Of a stretch of DNA of 64,000 nucleotides, positions 55,972 through 64,000 are shown piece by piece. The stretch spans positions 7,750,001 to 7,814,000 of the forward strand of contig NC_056046.1 in NCBI RefSeq assembly GCF_004379255.2. Reading direction: 5' to 3'. The notes beneath the pieces are model-generated. The model did no database searches. It was not told the origin of the DNA and was given only the letters and a program-made list of their open reading frames with translations. This stretch comes from Salvia splendens. Taxonomy: Eukaryota; Streptophyta; Magnoliopsida; Lamiales; Lamiaceae. Numbering within the stretch: position 1 is the first letter of the stretch; each line of letters begins with the position of its first letter. Both the position numbers and the translations under genes were made by a program.

Positions 55972-57086
55972 GGAAGACCTTGTATGGATTGAAGCAATCT
56001 CCAAGAGTATGGTTTGGGAAGTTTGCTGGGGCAATGATTAGCTATGGATATACACAGAGCAATTCAGACCATACGCTATTTTTTAAGAAGCAGGGTGACA
56101 AGATCACATGTTTAATCATATATGTTGATGACATGATTATTACAGGTGACGACCTAGAAGAGATTGAGGAATTAAAGAAAAATCTTTTTCAGGAATTTGA
56201 GATGAAGGACTTGGGGAATCTCAAGTACTTTCTTGGGATTGAAGTGCTAAGGTCAATCAAAGGAATTTTTCTGCGACAAAGGAAGTATATCTTGGACATC
56301 CTAGCAGAGACCGGCCTACTGGAATGTAAACCAGCAGACACTCCTCTGGCAGTTAATCACGGATTACAAATCAGAGAAGGAGCCAAGTTGGCTGACCGTA
56401 GTCGATATCAGCGACTAGTCGGAAAACTCATATATCTCTCGCACACTAGGCCAGTTATTGCCTATGCAGTTGGGGTCGTAAGTCAGTTCATGCATAAGCC
56501 GCAGACAGATCACATGGAGGCAGCACTTAGGATTTGTCGGTATTTGAAGGGAACTCCAGGGCATGGAGTGTTGTTCGCTAAAAATGGGCATCTTGAGATT
56601 CATGGTTATACAGATGCTGACTGGGCAGGGAACCCAAACGATAGGAAGTCTACAGCAGGCTACTTTACCTTTGTTGGAGGTAATTTGGTAACATGGAGAA
56701 GTAAGAAGCAGAAGGTGGTGGCTCTTTCGAGTGCCGAAGCAGAATTTCGTGGGATTAAAAGTGGGTTGACCGAGATTTTATGGTTAAGGAGATTGATGAA
56801 AGAGATTAATCTCCCTCCAAGCAAGTGCCAGTTGTATTGTGATAACAAAGCCGCTATAAGCATCTCACAAAATCCAGTACAACATGATCGAACGAAGCAT
56901 GTGGAGGTTGACAGACACTTCATCAAAGAAAACATTGAGAATGGGATTGTCGAACTCCCTTTTGTTCGCTCTGAGGATCAACTTGCCGACATCCTAACTA
57001 AAGCAGTCAACTCAAGGAGCTTTGAAGATGTGCTTTCCAAATTGAGTTTTGGAGATCCCACCACTCAATTTGAGGGGGAGTGTTGA
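55968..57086 (+). pseudogene. Copia RT C-terminal part and RNase H
   Basis: It resumes at LRKTLYGLKQSPRVW and has the RT active site YVDDMIITG. The RNase H segments are YTDADWAG, ALSSAEAEF and CDNKAAI, ending in EDQLADILTKA and stopping just inside the 3' LTR. Domains look complete with no further lesions. Confidence 0.9.
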
Positions 57087-57327
57087 GAAAAGGGGAAGTA
57101 TCAATAAGCATTAAAGAAGAATAGAGTTCCAAGAAGCATTGAAGATGTGCATGCATTGTTCCAATAGTAGTGTAGTTCCATGAATATACATTTATTGTAG
57201 GATCTCAAAAGTCACCAACATCCCTATAAATATATGGGTGTTGAGTACCATTTCATCATTCAATCAAAATACAATAATCTTCTCCCATTGCTTTCTTTTC
57301 TAAATATGTTGTCTATACCATTTAACA
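57081..57327 (+). repeat. Copia 3' LTR
   Basis: 247 bp, one difference from the 5' LTR by eye, followed by the atttc target duplication. Confidence 0.92.
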
Positions 57328-57435
57328 ATTTCTTGATCTAGCTTACGTGATTTTCGCGTAGCACGCGTATTGTTGGCTCATCCTATTTATATTAATTATA
57401 CCGCTTTATATTATTAATAATATTATTTAAAAATA

Positions 57436-57649
57436 CTATCTTCGTCCCTGGAAGTTTGTCTCATTTCACTTTTACTATTTTTATGGTGGACGTCATATTC
57501 AACTAATCCATTCATATTCACATTTTATTAGAAAACTAATATATAAAAGTAGGACCCACATTCTACTAATTTTTTCAACCTACTTTTCATTACATTTCTT
57601 AAAACCCTTGTCAGATTAAAGTGGGACAATATTTGGGGGACGGAGGTAG
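57436..57649. mobile_element. Stowaway-type MITE, about 214 bp
   Basis: The left end ctatcttcgtccctggaagt is inverted at the right (ttgggggacggaggtag). TA lies on both sides (57434-57435, 57650-57651). It sits downstream of the BAHD gene. Confidence 0.75.
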
Positions 57650-57907
57650 TAATTACTAATTACAAGTGTTAATAAATTGTAAAAATGTTTAGACATAATC
57701 AATAAAAAAAATGACAAAATGCATGATTGTTGATAATTAGGAAAAAAATCGAATTACACTTTGAATACTTAACTAGAATTAGAAATTACACAAGCATTTA
57801 CGAGAATAACATTATTATTGAATCTTATACCAACCAGACAACTAGTATAGAATCTTCCGATTATATGTTATTAAAAGAAAATAAATACTATAATATACAC
57901 ATTTTGA

Positions 57908-59122
57908 TTACAGTTTACTAGTACTAATCACTAGTGAGGCTTGCAATTTGTCCATATCATGTTTTTTCAATATGATAATCGTCTCAATTCCATTTCCACC
58001 ACACTTGGAATCCATGAAATAAACCGTATTCATGAAGGGTATCCAGCCCAGTCCGATCCAAACCGGTTTTCCCAACCCGAAATCCACCTCATAACCCGGA
58101 AACCCAACCAAACTCGAAAAACCCAACGAAACCACCTCGTTACCAATCAAATCCGCATTCTCTTCCATGAAATTCCTACCCCCGCCGTCGACGGCCTTCA
58201 CGGCTTCCCGCATTTTCCGGACAAGCTCAGCGCCGTCGTCTCCCGCCCCCGGATTCGCCCTCGACACCCCTAATATGTTCCCGAAGCTATATTCAGACAT
58301 CGGCGGGTCGACCCGGCCCCGTAGGTTTACTATATGCGTCAACGCGCATGTTTTAAGCGGGTCCGATCTCACGCCCGTGGCCGTTATGAACCGGGTCCAT
58401 ATAAAAGCCGTTAAGGCCTCGGACCGGCTCGGCCTCCGCCCTCCGCCGTCTGAGTACCTTTCCCGAAGAGCGGCGATCTCCGACTCCGGGAAAGTGAAGA
58501 TTCTCACGACGTGCTCTTCTTTCGTCAGTGCCGAGGCGGTCACGTCCACGGGAATATTCTGTGGCGGGAAATAGGTGGCCGCCTCGAACTTTGGCAGCGG
58601 CGTTGCGCTGTCGGTGGAGGAGGAGGAGGACCAGGCCTTGGCTAACATGAAGGCGGATAAGGCGTCTCCCACCTTGTGAGACATCGAGATTGCGACGGCG
58701 ACGCCGCCGCAGCGGAAGTAGGTGGCTTGAACGGCCATGCAAAGGCCTAGGGTTTTTGGGGGGATTGCGAATTTGTAGGTGTTTTGGGGGTTTGGATTGG
58801 TGACGGCTTGAGAGAGGGTGCAGTTGGCTTCGGCTTCAGCGAAGGGGACGCCGGCGTCGTTGCAGTCGACGTAGAGGTTGCCGACGAGGCGGCCAGCTAG
58901 GGGGTAGTAGATGGAGAGGGTTTTGGAAAGGGATGTTTTGAGGTGGTTTGAAAATTGGGATTTGGAGATTTTGGGGTTTGATGAGTAGAAGTAGACAATG
59001 GGCATCAAGATGGGTGCAAACATTTGATCAAGAAAGGAAAGGTGGTGTTTTTGGAGAGATATTGGGGTTGGGGAAGATGGTTTGATGGTATCAATCGATG
59101 TTACTTTTGTTTCAATCTCCAT
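57908..59122 (-). CDS. BAHD acyltransferase (vinorine synthase-like clade)
   Basis: Single-exon gene, 404 residues from the ATG at 59122 (MEIETKVTSI); the frame upstream of it has no ATG. The catalytic HxxxD motif is HKVGD at 149-153. The structural DFGWG motif is present as DFGLG (347-351), with Leu in place of Trp. Other family landmarks are YYPLAGRL (72-79), SRSEALTAFIW and NLRGR (266-270). BAHD enzymes transfer acyl groups from acyl-CoA to alcohols or amines in the cytosol; the sequence alone does not give the substrate. Clade III-like features (length, no N-terminal extension) suggest acetylation of an alcohol or alkaloid. No lesions are seen. Confidence 0.9.
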   Translation of the reverse strand: MEIETKVTSIDTIKPSSPTPISLQKHHLSFLDQMFAPILMPIVYFYSSNPKISKSQFSNHLKTSLSKTLSIYYPLAGRLVGNLYVDCNDAGVPFAEAEANCTLSQAVTNPNPQNTYKFAIPPKTLGLCMAVQATYFRCGGVAVAISMSHKVGDALSAFMLAKAWSSSSSTDSATPLPKFEAATYFPPQNIPVDVTASALTKEEHVVRIFTFPESEIAALRERYSDGGGRRPSRSEALTAFIWTRFITATGVRSDPLKTCALTHIVNLRGRVDPPMSEYSFGNILGVSRANPGAGDDGAELVRKMREAVKAVDGGGRNFMEENADLIGNEVVSLGFSSLVGFPGYEVDFGLGKPVWIGLGWIPFMNTVYFMDSKCGGNGIETIIILKKHDMDKLQASLVISTSKL

Positions 59123-60014
59123 TGTACCGCAATCTCTCAAAACGGATTTTGATGGCTTTTGATTTTCTTCTCACAACAATGTTAAGCGTCTAACTATTTA
59201 AATTGAAAATGTTAACGTCTAGATCACTAAAAAATTAAAGGTACTTGCACTTTGAAGCTGTCAAGGCAACTCTACTAATATACCCCCGTCCCCCAAAGTT
59301 TGTCTCATTTTATCATTTTCATGCGTCTCACAAAGTTTGTCCCACTTGGAATCTTACCAAAAATAGCCATTAAATACACCCTCAATCTCCTCAATGTGAG
59401 ACTCTTATTCCACTACACACCTTCATTTAATACAAAGCCAAACAATTTCTTAAAACTCGCTCCGGGTCAAATTGAGACAAACTTTGGGGGACGAAGGCAG
59501 TAATACTTATCATCGTTGAAATATTGTGGATTTTGATATACTATTTGAAAATGAGTTTTAAGAAATGTAAAAAATAGTGGGTTGAAAAAGCTAACTTCTG
59601 TACAGAACGGTGAAAATGAGCTCTGTTTATAAGAGAGTTGAGCTTTTCCTTTTATTCTCGTACAGCCGCCCTAGTAGTAGAAGAAGAAAACTCATATAGG
59701 TGGCTTAAAAACCCATAGAATAATGTAATATATACTGCAATTTGCTACTGCCATTTTTCGAACTTCACCAACTTGATATATAGTCAAAGATGGTGTAAGG
59801 ACTTGGTAAGCATATGCATATCGGCACTGTTTTCATCGATGTGCACCTTATTGAGCTGCATAAGCGTGCATATTTTATCTAATAATATCTCACATCAATA
59901 TGCTTCGATCTGTGTGCTTATTAATCAAGCCCAACTCATGTTGAATGTCGATTCAAGGAGCCCTTTTTGTTGCTCTGATTTGACATGTGATTCAAATATA
60001 TATAGGTAAACTTG
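59123..60014. other. BAHD promoter region and spacer
   Basis: The BAHD promoter lies at the left. A Stowaway MITE occupies 59283-59500, within about 400 bases upstream of the start codon. Nothing else is recognised. Confidence 0.55.
59283..59500. mobile_element. Stowaway-type MITE upstream of the BAHD gene
   Basis: The left end cccccgtcccccaaagtttg and right end caaactttgggggacgaagg are inverted, flanked by TA (59281-59282, 59501-59502). It is about 218 bp long. Confidence 0.8.
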
Positions 60015-60064
60015 ATTTCTTAGAGCATTCACAATGGCGTCTAGCGCACCGCCTAGCGCCGGGA
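60015..60064. repeat. Partial duplicate of the Harbinger left terminus
   Basis: The stretch gatttcttagagcattcaca and the following gcgtctagcgcaccgcctag repeat, with a few changes, the flank plus first bases of the element that begins at 60072. The two copies are directly adjacent, so the insertion-site flank was duplicated together with about 35 bp of the end. Confidence 0.7.
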
Positions 60065-60211
60065 TTTCTTAGAGCATCCACAATGGCGCCTAGCGCACCG
60101 CCTAGCCGAGCGCCGGCGCTAGGCGGTCGCTAGGCGAACCATTGCAGAAGCCGAAAACCGCCGAGCGGTTTTTCAGAAATGAATTTCGCCTAGCGCTAGG
60201 CGGTCAAAAAC

Positions 60212-60288
60212 CGCTGGGCTATGCGCTGGGCGATCCGCTCGGCGCCATTGCAGCGCCCGGATCGCCCAACGCATAGCCCAACGGTTTT
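60212..60288. repeat. GC-rich hairpin in the Harbinger left subterminal region
   Basis: The arms gggctatgcgctgggcgatc and gatcgcccaacgcatagccc, extended a few bases each side, pair over about 27 positions with two mismatches around a 20-base loop. Confidence 0.75.
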
Positions 60289-60408
60289 TTTTTTTTTAAA
60301 TTTTCGAAACACTATATATACGCGATTTGCACTTCATTTTCATTCGCACCACTTGTATTAACGAGTACTCTCTCTATCTTAATTTCTGTACAAGATCAAC
60401 ACCGATAA

Positions 60409-61740
60409 GTGAGTAACGCGGGTGGTAGTAGTGGAGGTAGTGGGGGGGACGCTGAGGAGTACGAACGTCGAATGGCCGAAGCGCTTGAGGCATATACCAA
60501 CCGCGGGATAAACCAATGGATGCAAAGCGCCTTGCAGCCGGCGGTACCTCGACCTCGGCCAGTTGTCCATCGCCGACAAGCGATTGATCGTGATCACGTA
60601 GCTGCACATCAGCGCCTATACGAAGACTACTTCGCAGAGGAGCCGCGGTTCAACGCCAACCTTTTCAGGCGACGTTTTAGGATGAGCAGAGCCCTTTTTA
60701 TGCGTATTGTTAACGCCTTGGAGCAGCGATATATGTATTTCCGCTTCAGGCACGATGCGGCTGGCAGACCCGGCCACACACCTATTCAAAAGTGCACTGC
60801 GGCAATCCGGCAGTTGGCCTACGGAGGCGCGGCAGACATGTGGGACGAGTACCTCCACATCGGTGAGACGACTTCCCTGGAATGTATGAAGTATTTCTGT
60901 GAGGGCGTGATTGAGATATTTAGTGATCAGTACCTTCGAAGCCCTACCCCCCAAGACTGTCAGGATCTGATGCAGATGCACGGGGAGAAGCATGGGTTCC
61001 CGGGAATGTTAGGCAACATAGATTGTATGCATTGGGAGTGGAAGAACTGTCCCACTTCCTGGAAGGGGTTCTACACGACCGGCTATAAGGGAAAGAATCC
61101 CACGATGTTCCCCGAGGCCGTAGCTGATTACCGGCTGTGGATTTGGCATGCGTATTTTGGGATAGCCGGGTCGAACAACGACCTCAACGTCCTCAACTCG
61201 TCGCCCCTTTTCAACGAGCAGTGCCAGGGCGTCGGGCCAGCCATCAGTTTTGTCGCCAACGGCAACCGGCATGATATGGGCTACTACTTGGCCGATGGGA
61301 TATACCCTAGGTGGCCTGTGTTTGTGAAGACGATCCGATGCGCATCAGATGAGAGGAAGACCTACTTTGCGGCACGGCAGGAGTCGGCGCGCAAGGACGT
61401 GGAGCGCGCATTTGGTGTGCTCCAGTCTCGATGGGCGGCGGTTAGGGGTCCAACGCGTTTGTGGCATGTCGACTGCATTGTTGATATAATGTACGCTTGT
61501 ATTATTATGCACAACATGATTGTCGAAGATGAAGGTGTACAACTGACTGATTGGGCCAACGACGATAATGAAGCCGGTCCAAGCTACGACGTCGCCGCCG
61601 CCAACGTACGAGGTGGAGTACCTCACGATGAAGAAGCCCTCCTCCAAGCACATGCCGACATGCGTCAGACGGATGCTCATATTCGACTCCAAAAGGATTT
61701 AATTGAAGAGTTGTGGGCGCGGAGGATTGCAAGACGTTAG
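60409..61740 (+). CDS. PIF/Harbinger transposase (HARBI1/ALP1-like, DDE_Tnp_4)
   Basis: Uninterrupted frame to a TAG at 61738-61740. The open frame begins right after a TAA with GTG where family members usually have ATG (protein reading SNAGGSSGG). The first in-frame ATG is 60472, giving 422 residues; counted from the GTG the frame is 443. It contains a helix-turn-helix-like region (about 80-140) and the DDE triad Asp205 (GNIDCMHWEWKNCP), Asp258 (AGSNNDLNVLN) and Glu332 (DVERAFGVLQSRW) in nominal numbering. Family members cut and paste DNA with a Myb-like partner; domesticated relatives (ALP1, HARBI1) exist, but the terminal repeats here mark it as a transposon gene. Confidence 0.85.
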   Translation: MSNAGGSSGGSGGDAEEYERRMAEALEAYTNRGINQWMQSALQPAVPRPRPVVHRRQAIDRDHVAAHQRLYEDYFAEEPRFNANLFRRRFRMSRALFMRIVNALEQRYMYFRFRHDAAGRPGHTPIQKCTAAIRQLAYGGAADMWDEYLHIGETTSLECMKYFCEGVIEIFSDQYLRSPTPQDCQDLMQMHGEKHGFPGMLGNIDCMHWEWKNCPTSWKGFYTTGYKGKNPTMFPEAVADYRLWIWHAYFGIAGSNNDLNVLNSSPLFNEQCQGVGPAISFVANGNRHDMGYYLADGIYPRWPVFVKTIRCASDERKTYFAARQESARKDVERAFGVLQSRWAAVRGPTRLWHVDCIVDIMYACIIMHNMIVEDEGVQLTDWANDDNEAGPSYDVAAANVRGGVPHDEEALLQAHADMRQTDAHIRLQKDLIEELWARRIARR

Positions 61741-62027
61741 TTTTTATTTAAATTTATGTAATTTTTTAAAATGTAATTTATTTAAAATTTAAATAAAATT
61801 GTTGCATTTTCCCGTATCTGTGGCGTAAATTTAATTCCGTATTTTGTGTGATTGTTCATTATTTGTTTTATATAATTTTGAGTGATGTGGCTGGGTTATG
61901 ACTGAGCTATGACTGGGCTATTTGCTTGTTTTGATGATGTGATAGGAGGATTTTTAGTGCTGATGATATGGCAGGAGGAGTTTGTGGCTAGGCTATGGCT
62001 GGGTGAAAATCATTGTGGATACTCTTA

Positions 62028-63928
62028 GTTCACCATTCAGTATGTCTTATTCTAATTGGACACCTAGAGGAGAGACTGCAAATATAGTAAGAAGATGTAA
62101 AAATTTGGTTCAAAGGTACCTTTAGTTCGTGGAAGTCAACTTTAGTATGCTCTCTATAATGCAGTCTTAATAATCTTTTCGCTTTTCTATAATGTATGCA
62201 TCAAATTTGTACAATATACTCCATAATTAATGTAACATAACTATAAAAAGAGTAACAAACTAATAAAAGCATGAATAGCTAAGATCATAAAATACAGTCA
62301 TGAAATTAATTCACATAAATTACATTCGATCAATTTAAGGAACTGATATTAGTAAATGTTCAAAGCTTCCTCGATAAACCAATTTCGTTGCAGTGTATTG
62401 CCCTTTGCCTCATATCTCTGTTTTGATCAAAAGCATATGGCTCGAGATGGACCTTTATTAACCAATTGAAAATTGTGTTTTTTGTCGATCTAGGATAGAA
62501 ATGCTTCTTTCAAAATTTTATATGCATCAGATGTATACACTGCGGAGGAAGGGACCCCGGCCCACTGCTGATCCAGACAAAACAGTAGAACTCATCCCAA
62601 AAGACTAGCCTATTAGGAGAGAGATCTCATTTGATCTATATATCCCACACCAGTTGTTCTTACAACCGATGTGAGAATTGAGTCCGTAACAACTGCCATC
62701 CCCGGAAAACTCCTCCCAACGGCCCCCAGCCCCCCACAGCGTCTTAAACTCTGACCTGTGATTCATTTATCCTCAAGCAGGCCAGCTTTTCAACCATTGT
62801 TATGTTATTCCTTTCCTACTACATGGAGTATTATTATATTTGGCCTAATGTTTAGTTTGTTTACTAGTACTAGGAGTATTTAAAGATCCCCTGGATACTT
62901 TTTTTTTAATATAATTAACAGTTTTGTGGAGCATAGGCAGAGGCTTTCACAAGGAGAGAGATGAAGAAGTCTGCGTATTTAAGTACGCTTCTAGACGAAG
63001 TTTTCAAAACCATCTCCAATGGTAATTTAAAATTCAAAATGGATTAGATAATTAGTTTCAATTTCAATAATACTAGTAAATACTAGTATTAGAGTAAGGG
63101 GTATAAGCACAGAAATAAGACTTACTTATTACCCATAAAATCCGAAAATAGATGACCAAGATATAATAATTGTCATAAAGATTTTGCGATATCATCTTAA
63201 GGGTATATATTATTGTATGCGCAGGGAAATAAAGGTGCATTATATTATTTCGTTGTGTAATTTTCGGACTCAATATTGATTTACCACAAATTTGTAAATT
63301 AAACCACTGATCTTGTTATCATATACTATTATAATCTATGTGGTGTTATTATATTATGGTTTTCAGAAATTGTTCATTTTTTGAGATAAAAACGTGTTTG
63401 TTCAATGATATGTTTGATTTGTTATATTTATAACTGTTCAATAAAGATGTTTATTTATAACTTCTTATGGTTATGCGATTTGATTTCTAGAAATAGGGAA
63501 TCATCCTGAATAGAACGTTGATTTAAAAAAATTAAAATAATCTTTTAATTTTAAATTAATTAATTTATAATATCACTATAATCGTTAGAGACAATTGGAA
63601 AAATGCTCTAAGCTTTACCTTTTACTGAACAAAGAGCGAGGTAGCGTACACATGTGCACGGTTTATTTGACTAATTATCCTCGATGATAAGTTATTGTTA
63701 ATTTTGGAATAATCGGCAAAATTAAAATATAAATTAAATTCTTTTTATCTATTGACAAGATTTATTCATAGTAATTGAAAAATATTTTGTGCAAAAATTT
63801 CGATTACATAAATACTAGTACTTTGTTGATTAATTTTGTGTATACTTTGTTGATTAATTTTGTGTATACTTTGTTAATTGAGGGGCCGGGCCGGGACCAC
63901 CATGATATAACTGGGCAAGACACGATCG
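62028..63928. other. Spacer, gene-free
   Basis: No gene is recognised. A slightly GC-rich block at 62536-62760 contains sequence such as ttacaaccgatgtgagaatt and gagtccgtaacaac. This reminds me of small plant LTR/TRIM sequences, but I could not find paired LTRs. The rest is AT-rich. A perfect 21-bp period is repeated at about 63822-63866 (ctttgttgattaattttgtg). Confidence 0.45.
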
Positions 63929-63931
63929 TAA

Positions 63932-64000
63932 GGCCATCCGCAATGGCGCCTAGCGCACCGCCTAGCCGAGCGCCGGCGCAAGGTGGTGCGCTAGGCGGTC
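63932..64000 (+). mobile_element. Left end of another Harbinger-family element, truncated by the window edge
   Basis: ggccatccgcaatggcgcct and the following gcgcaccgcctagccgagcg closely match the terminus at 60072. It is preceded by taa (63929-63931), the expected target-site triplet. The body lies beyond the window. Confidence 0.75.

Larger units (their letters stand above)
51896..57327 (+). mobile_element. Ty1/Copia LTR retrotransposon, 5.4 kb, young insertion
   Basis: There are two 247-bp LTRs (51896-52142, 57081-57327), each starting tgttgag and ending ttaaca. Flanking 5-bp duplications atttc lie at 51891-51895 and 57328-57332. A primer-binding site tggtatcagagc (52143-52154) matches the initiator-Met tRNA, and a polypurine tract gagggggag (57072-57080) precedes the 3' LTR. 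The LTRs differ at one position that I can find (t/c near 51979 and 57164), so insertion is recent. The internal region has the Copia order gag, protease, integrase, RT, RNase H, but the frame is broken twice by single missing bases. Confidence 0.95.
60072..62024 (+). mobile_element. PIF/Harbinger element, 1,953 bp, with TTA target duplication
   Basis: It begins gagcatccacaatggcgcc and ends cattgtggatactc, imperfect inverted ends. TTA flanks it at 60069-60071 and 62025-62027, the usual PIF/Harbinger target site. The left subterminal 200 bases are GC-rich and self-complementary. A TATA-like tatatata at 60313-60320 precedes one long transposase frame. No second (Myb-like) frame is present, so the element would need that protein from elsewhere if mobile. 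Confidence 0.85.

Noticed and set aside
60374..60609. Short antisense frames at the start of the Harbinger transposase
   Set aside because: They mirror the transposase N-terminal coding region; no independent evidence.

Overview
The window is nuclear DNA from a flowering plant, almost certainly a eudicot. It has GT-AG split genes of typical plant families (remorin, GT-1 trihelix factor, SKIP14 F-box protein, LHT amino-acid transporter, BAHD acyltransferase, plastid FabG) separated by AT-rich spacers. The spacers hold plant-type mobile elements: Copia, CACTA, PIF/Harbinger, Mutator-like foldback elements and Stowaway MITEs. An asterid, possibly mint-family, source is only an impression. No bacterial, organellar or RNA genes were recognised.

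Layout. 1-2690 (-): 5' part of a CDK11/CDKG-type kinase gene, running off the left edge. 3475-4888 (-): group-6-type remorin. 6502-7344: foldback Mutator-like MITE with an exact 9-bp target duplication. 7638-9116 (-): DUF212/PAP2-like gene with frame lesions. 11121-15947 (-): six-exon Ser/Pro-rich protein with a double CxxC motif and a CaaX-like tail. 18033-20883 (+): intact eleven-exon plastid 3-oxoacyl-ACP reductase. 21395-23477 (-): LHT-type transporter pseudogene. 24.6-25.7 kb (-): decayed Harbinger relic. 26.35-27.36 kb: three Stowaway-like MITEs. 27757-29879 (-): ankyrin-repeat gene with a C-run frame break near its end. 32197-34469 (-): cytosolic GAPDH pseudogene whose last exon contains a MITE. 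36017-39022 (-): GT-1 trihelix factor. 40774-42969 (-): SKIP14-type F-box protein. 44893-48373: non-autonomous CACTA element. 48860-49748: compound palindromic element. 50.2-50.5 kb (-): probable Ty3/gypsy scrap. 51896-57327 (+): young Copia element (LTRs differ at one base, TSD atttc). 57908-59122 (-): single-exon BAHD acyltransferase. 60072-62024 (+): Harbinger element with a long transposase frame and TTA target duplication. 63932-64000: end of a further Harbinger relative, cut by the window edge.

The genes do not form a pathway or cluster; this is an ordinary plant gene neighbourhood. The notable theme is gene decay. The LHT and GAPDH copies carry unambiguous disabling lesions while keeping clean splice sites and reading frames elsewhere, which fits recent loss of redundant copies, for example after a genome duplication (inference). 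A second theme is a set of single-base length changes in the DUF212, ankyrin and Copia genes, several of them in homopolymer runs. These could be real or could be assembly errors, and reads should decide. I found no convincing undescribed biological system. The best novelty candidates are the CaaX-tailed zinc-motif protein and the several self-complementary transposon structures.
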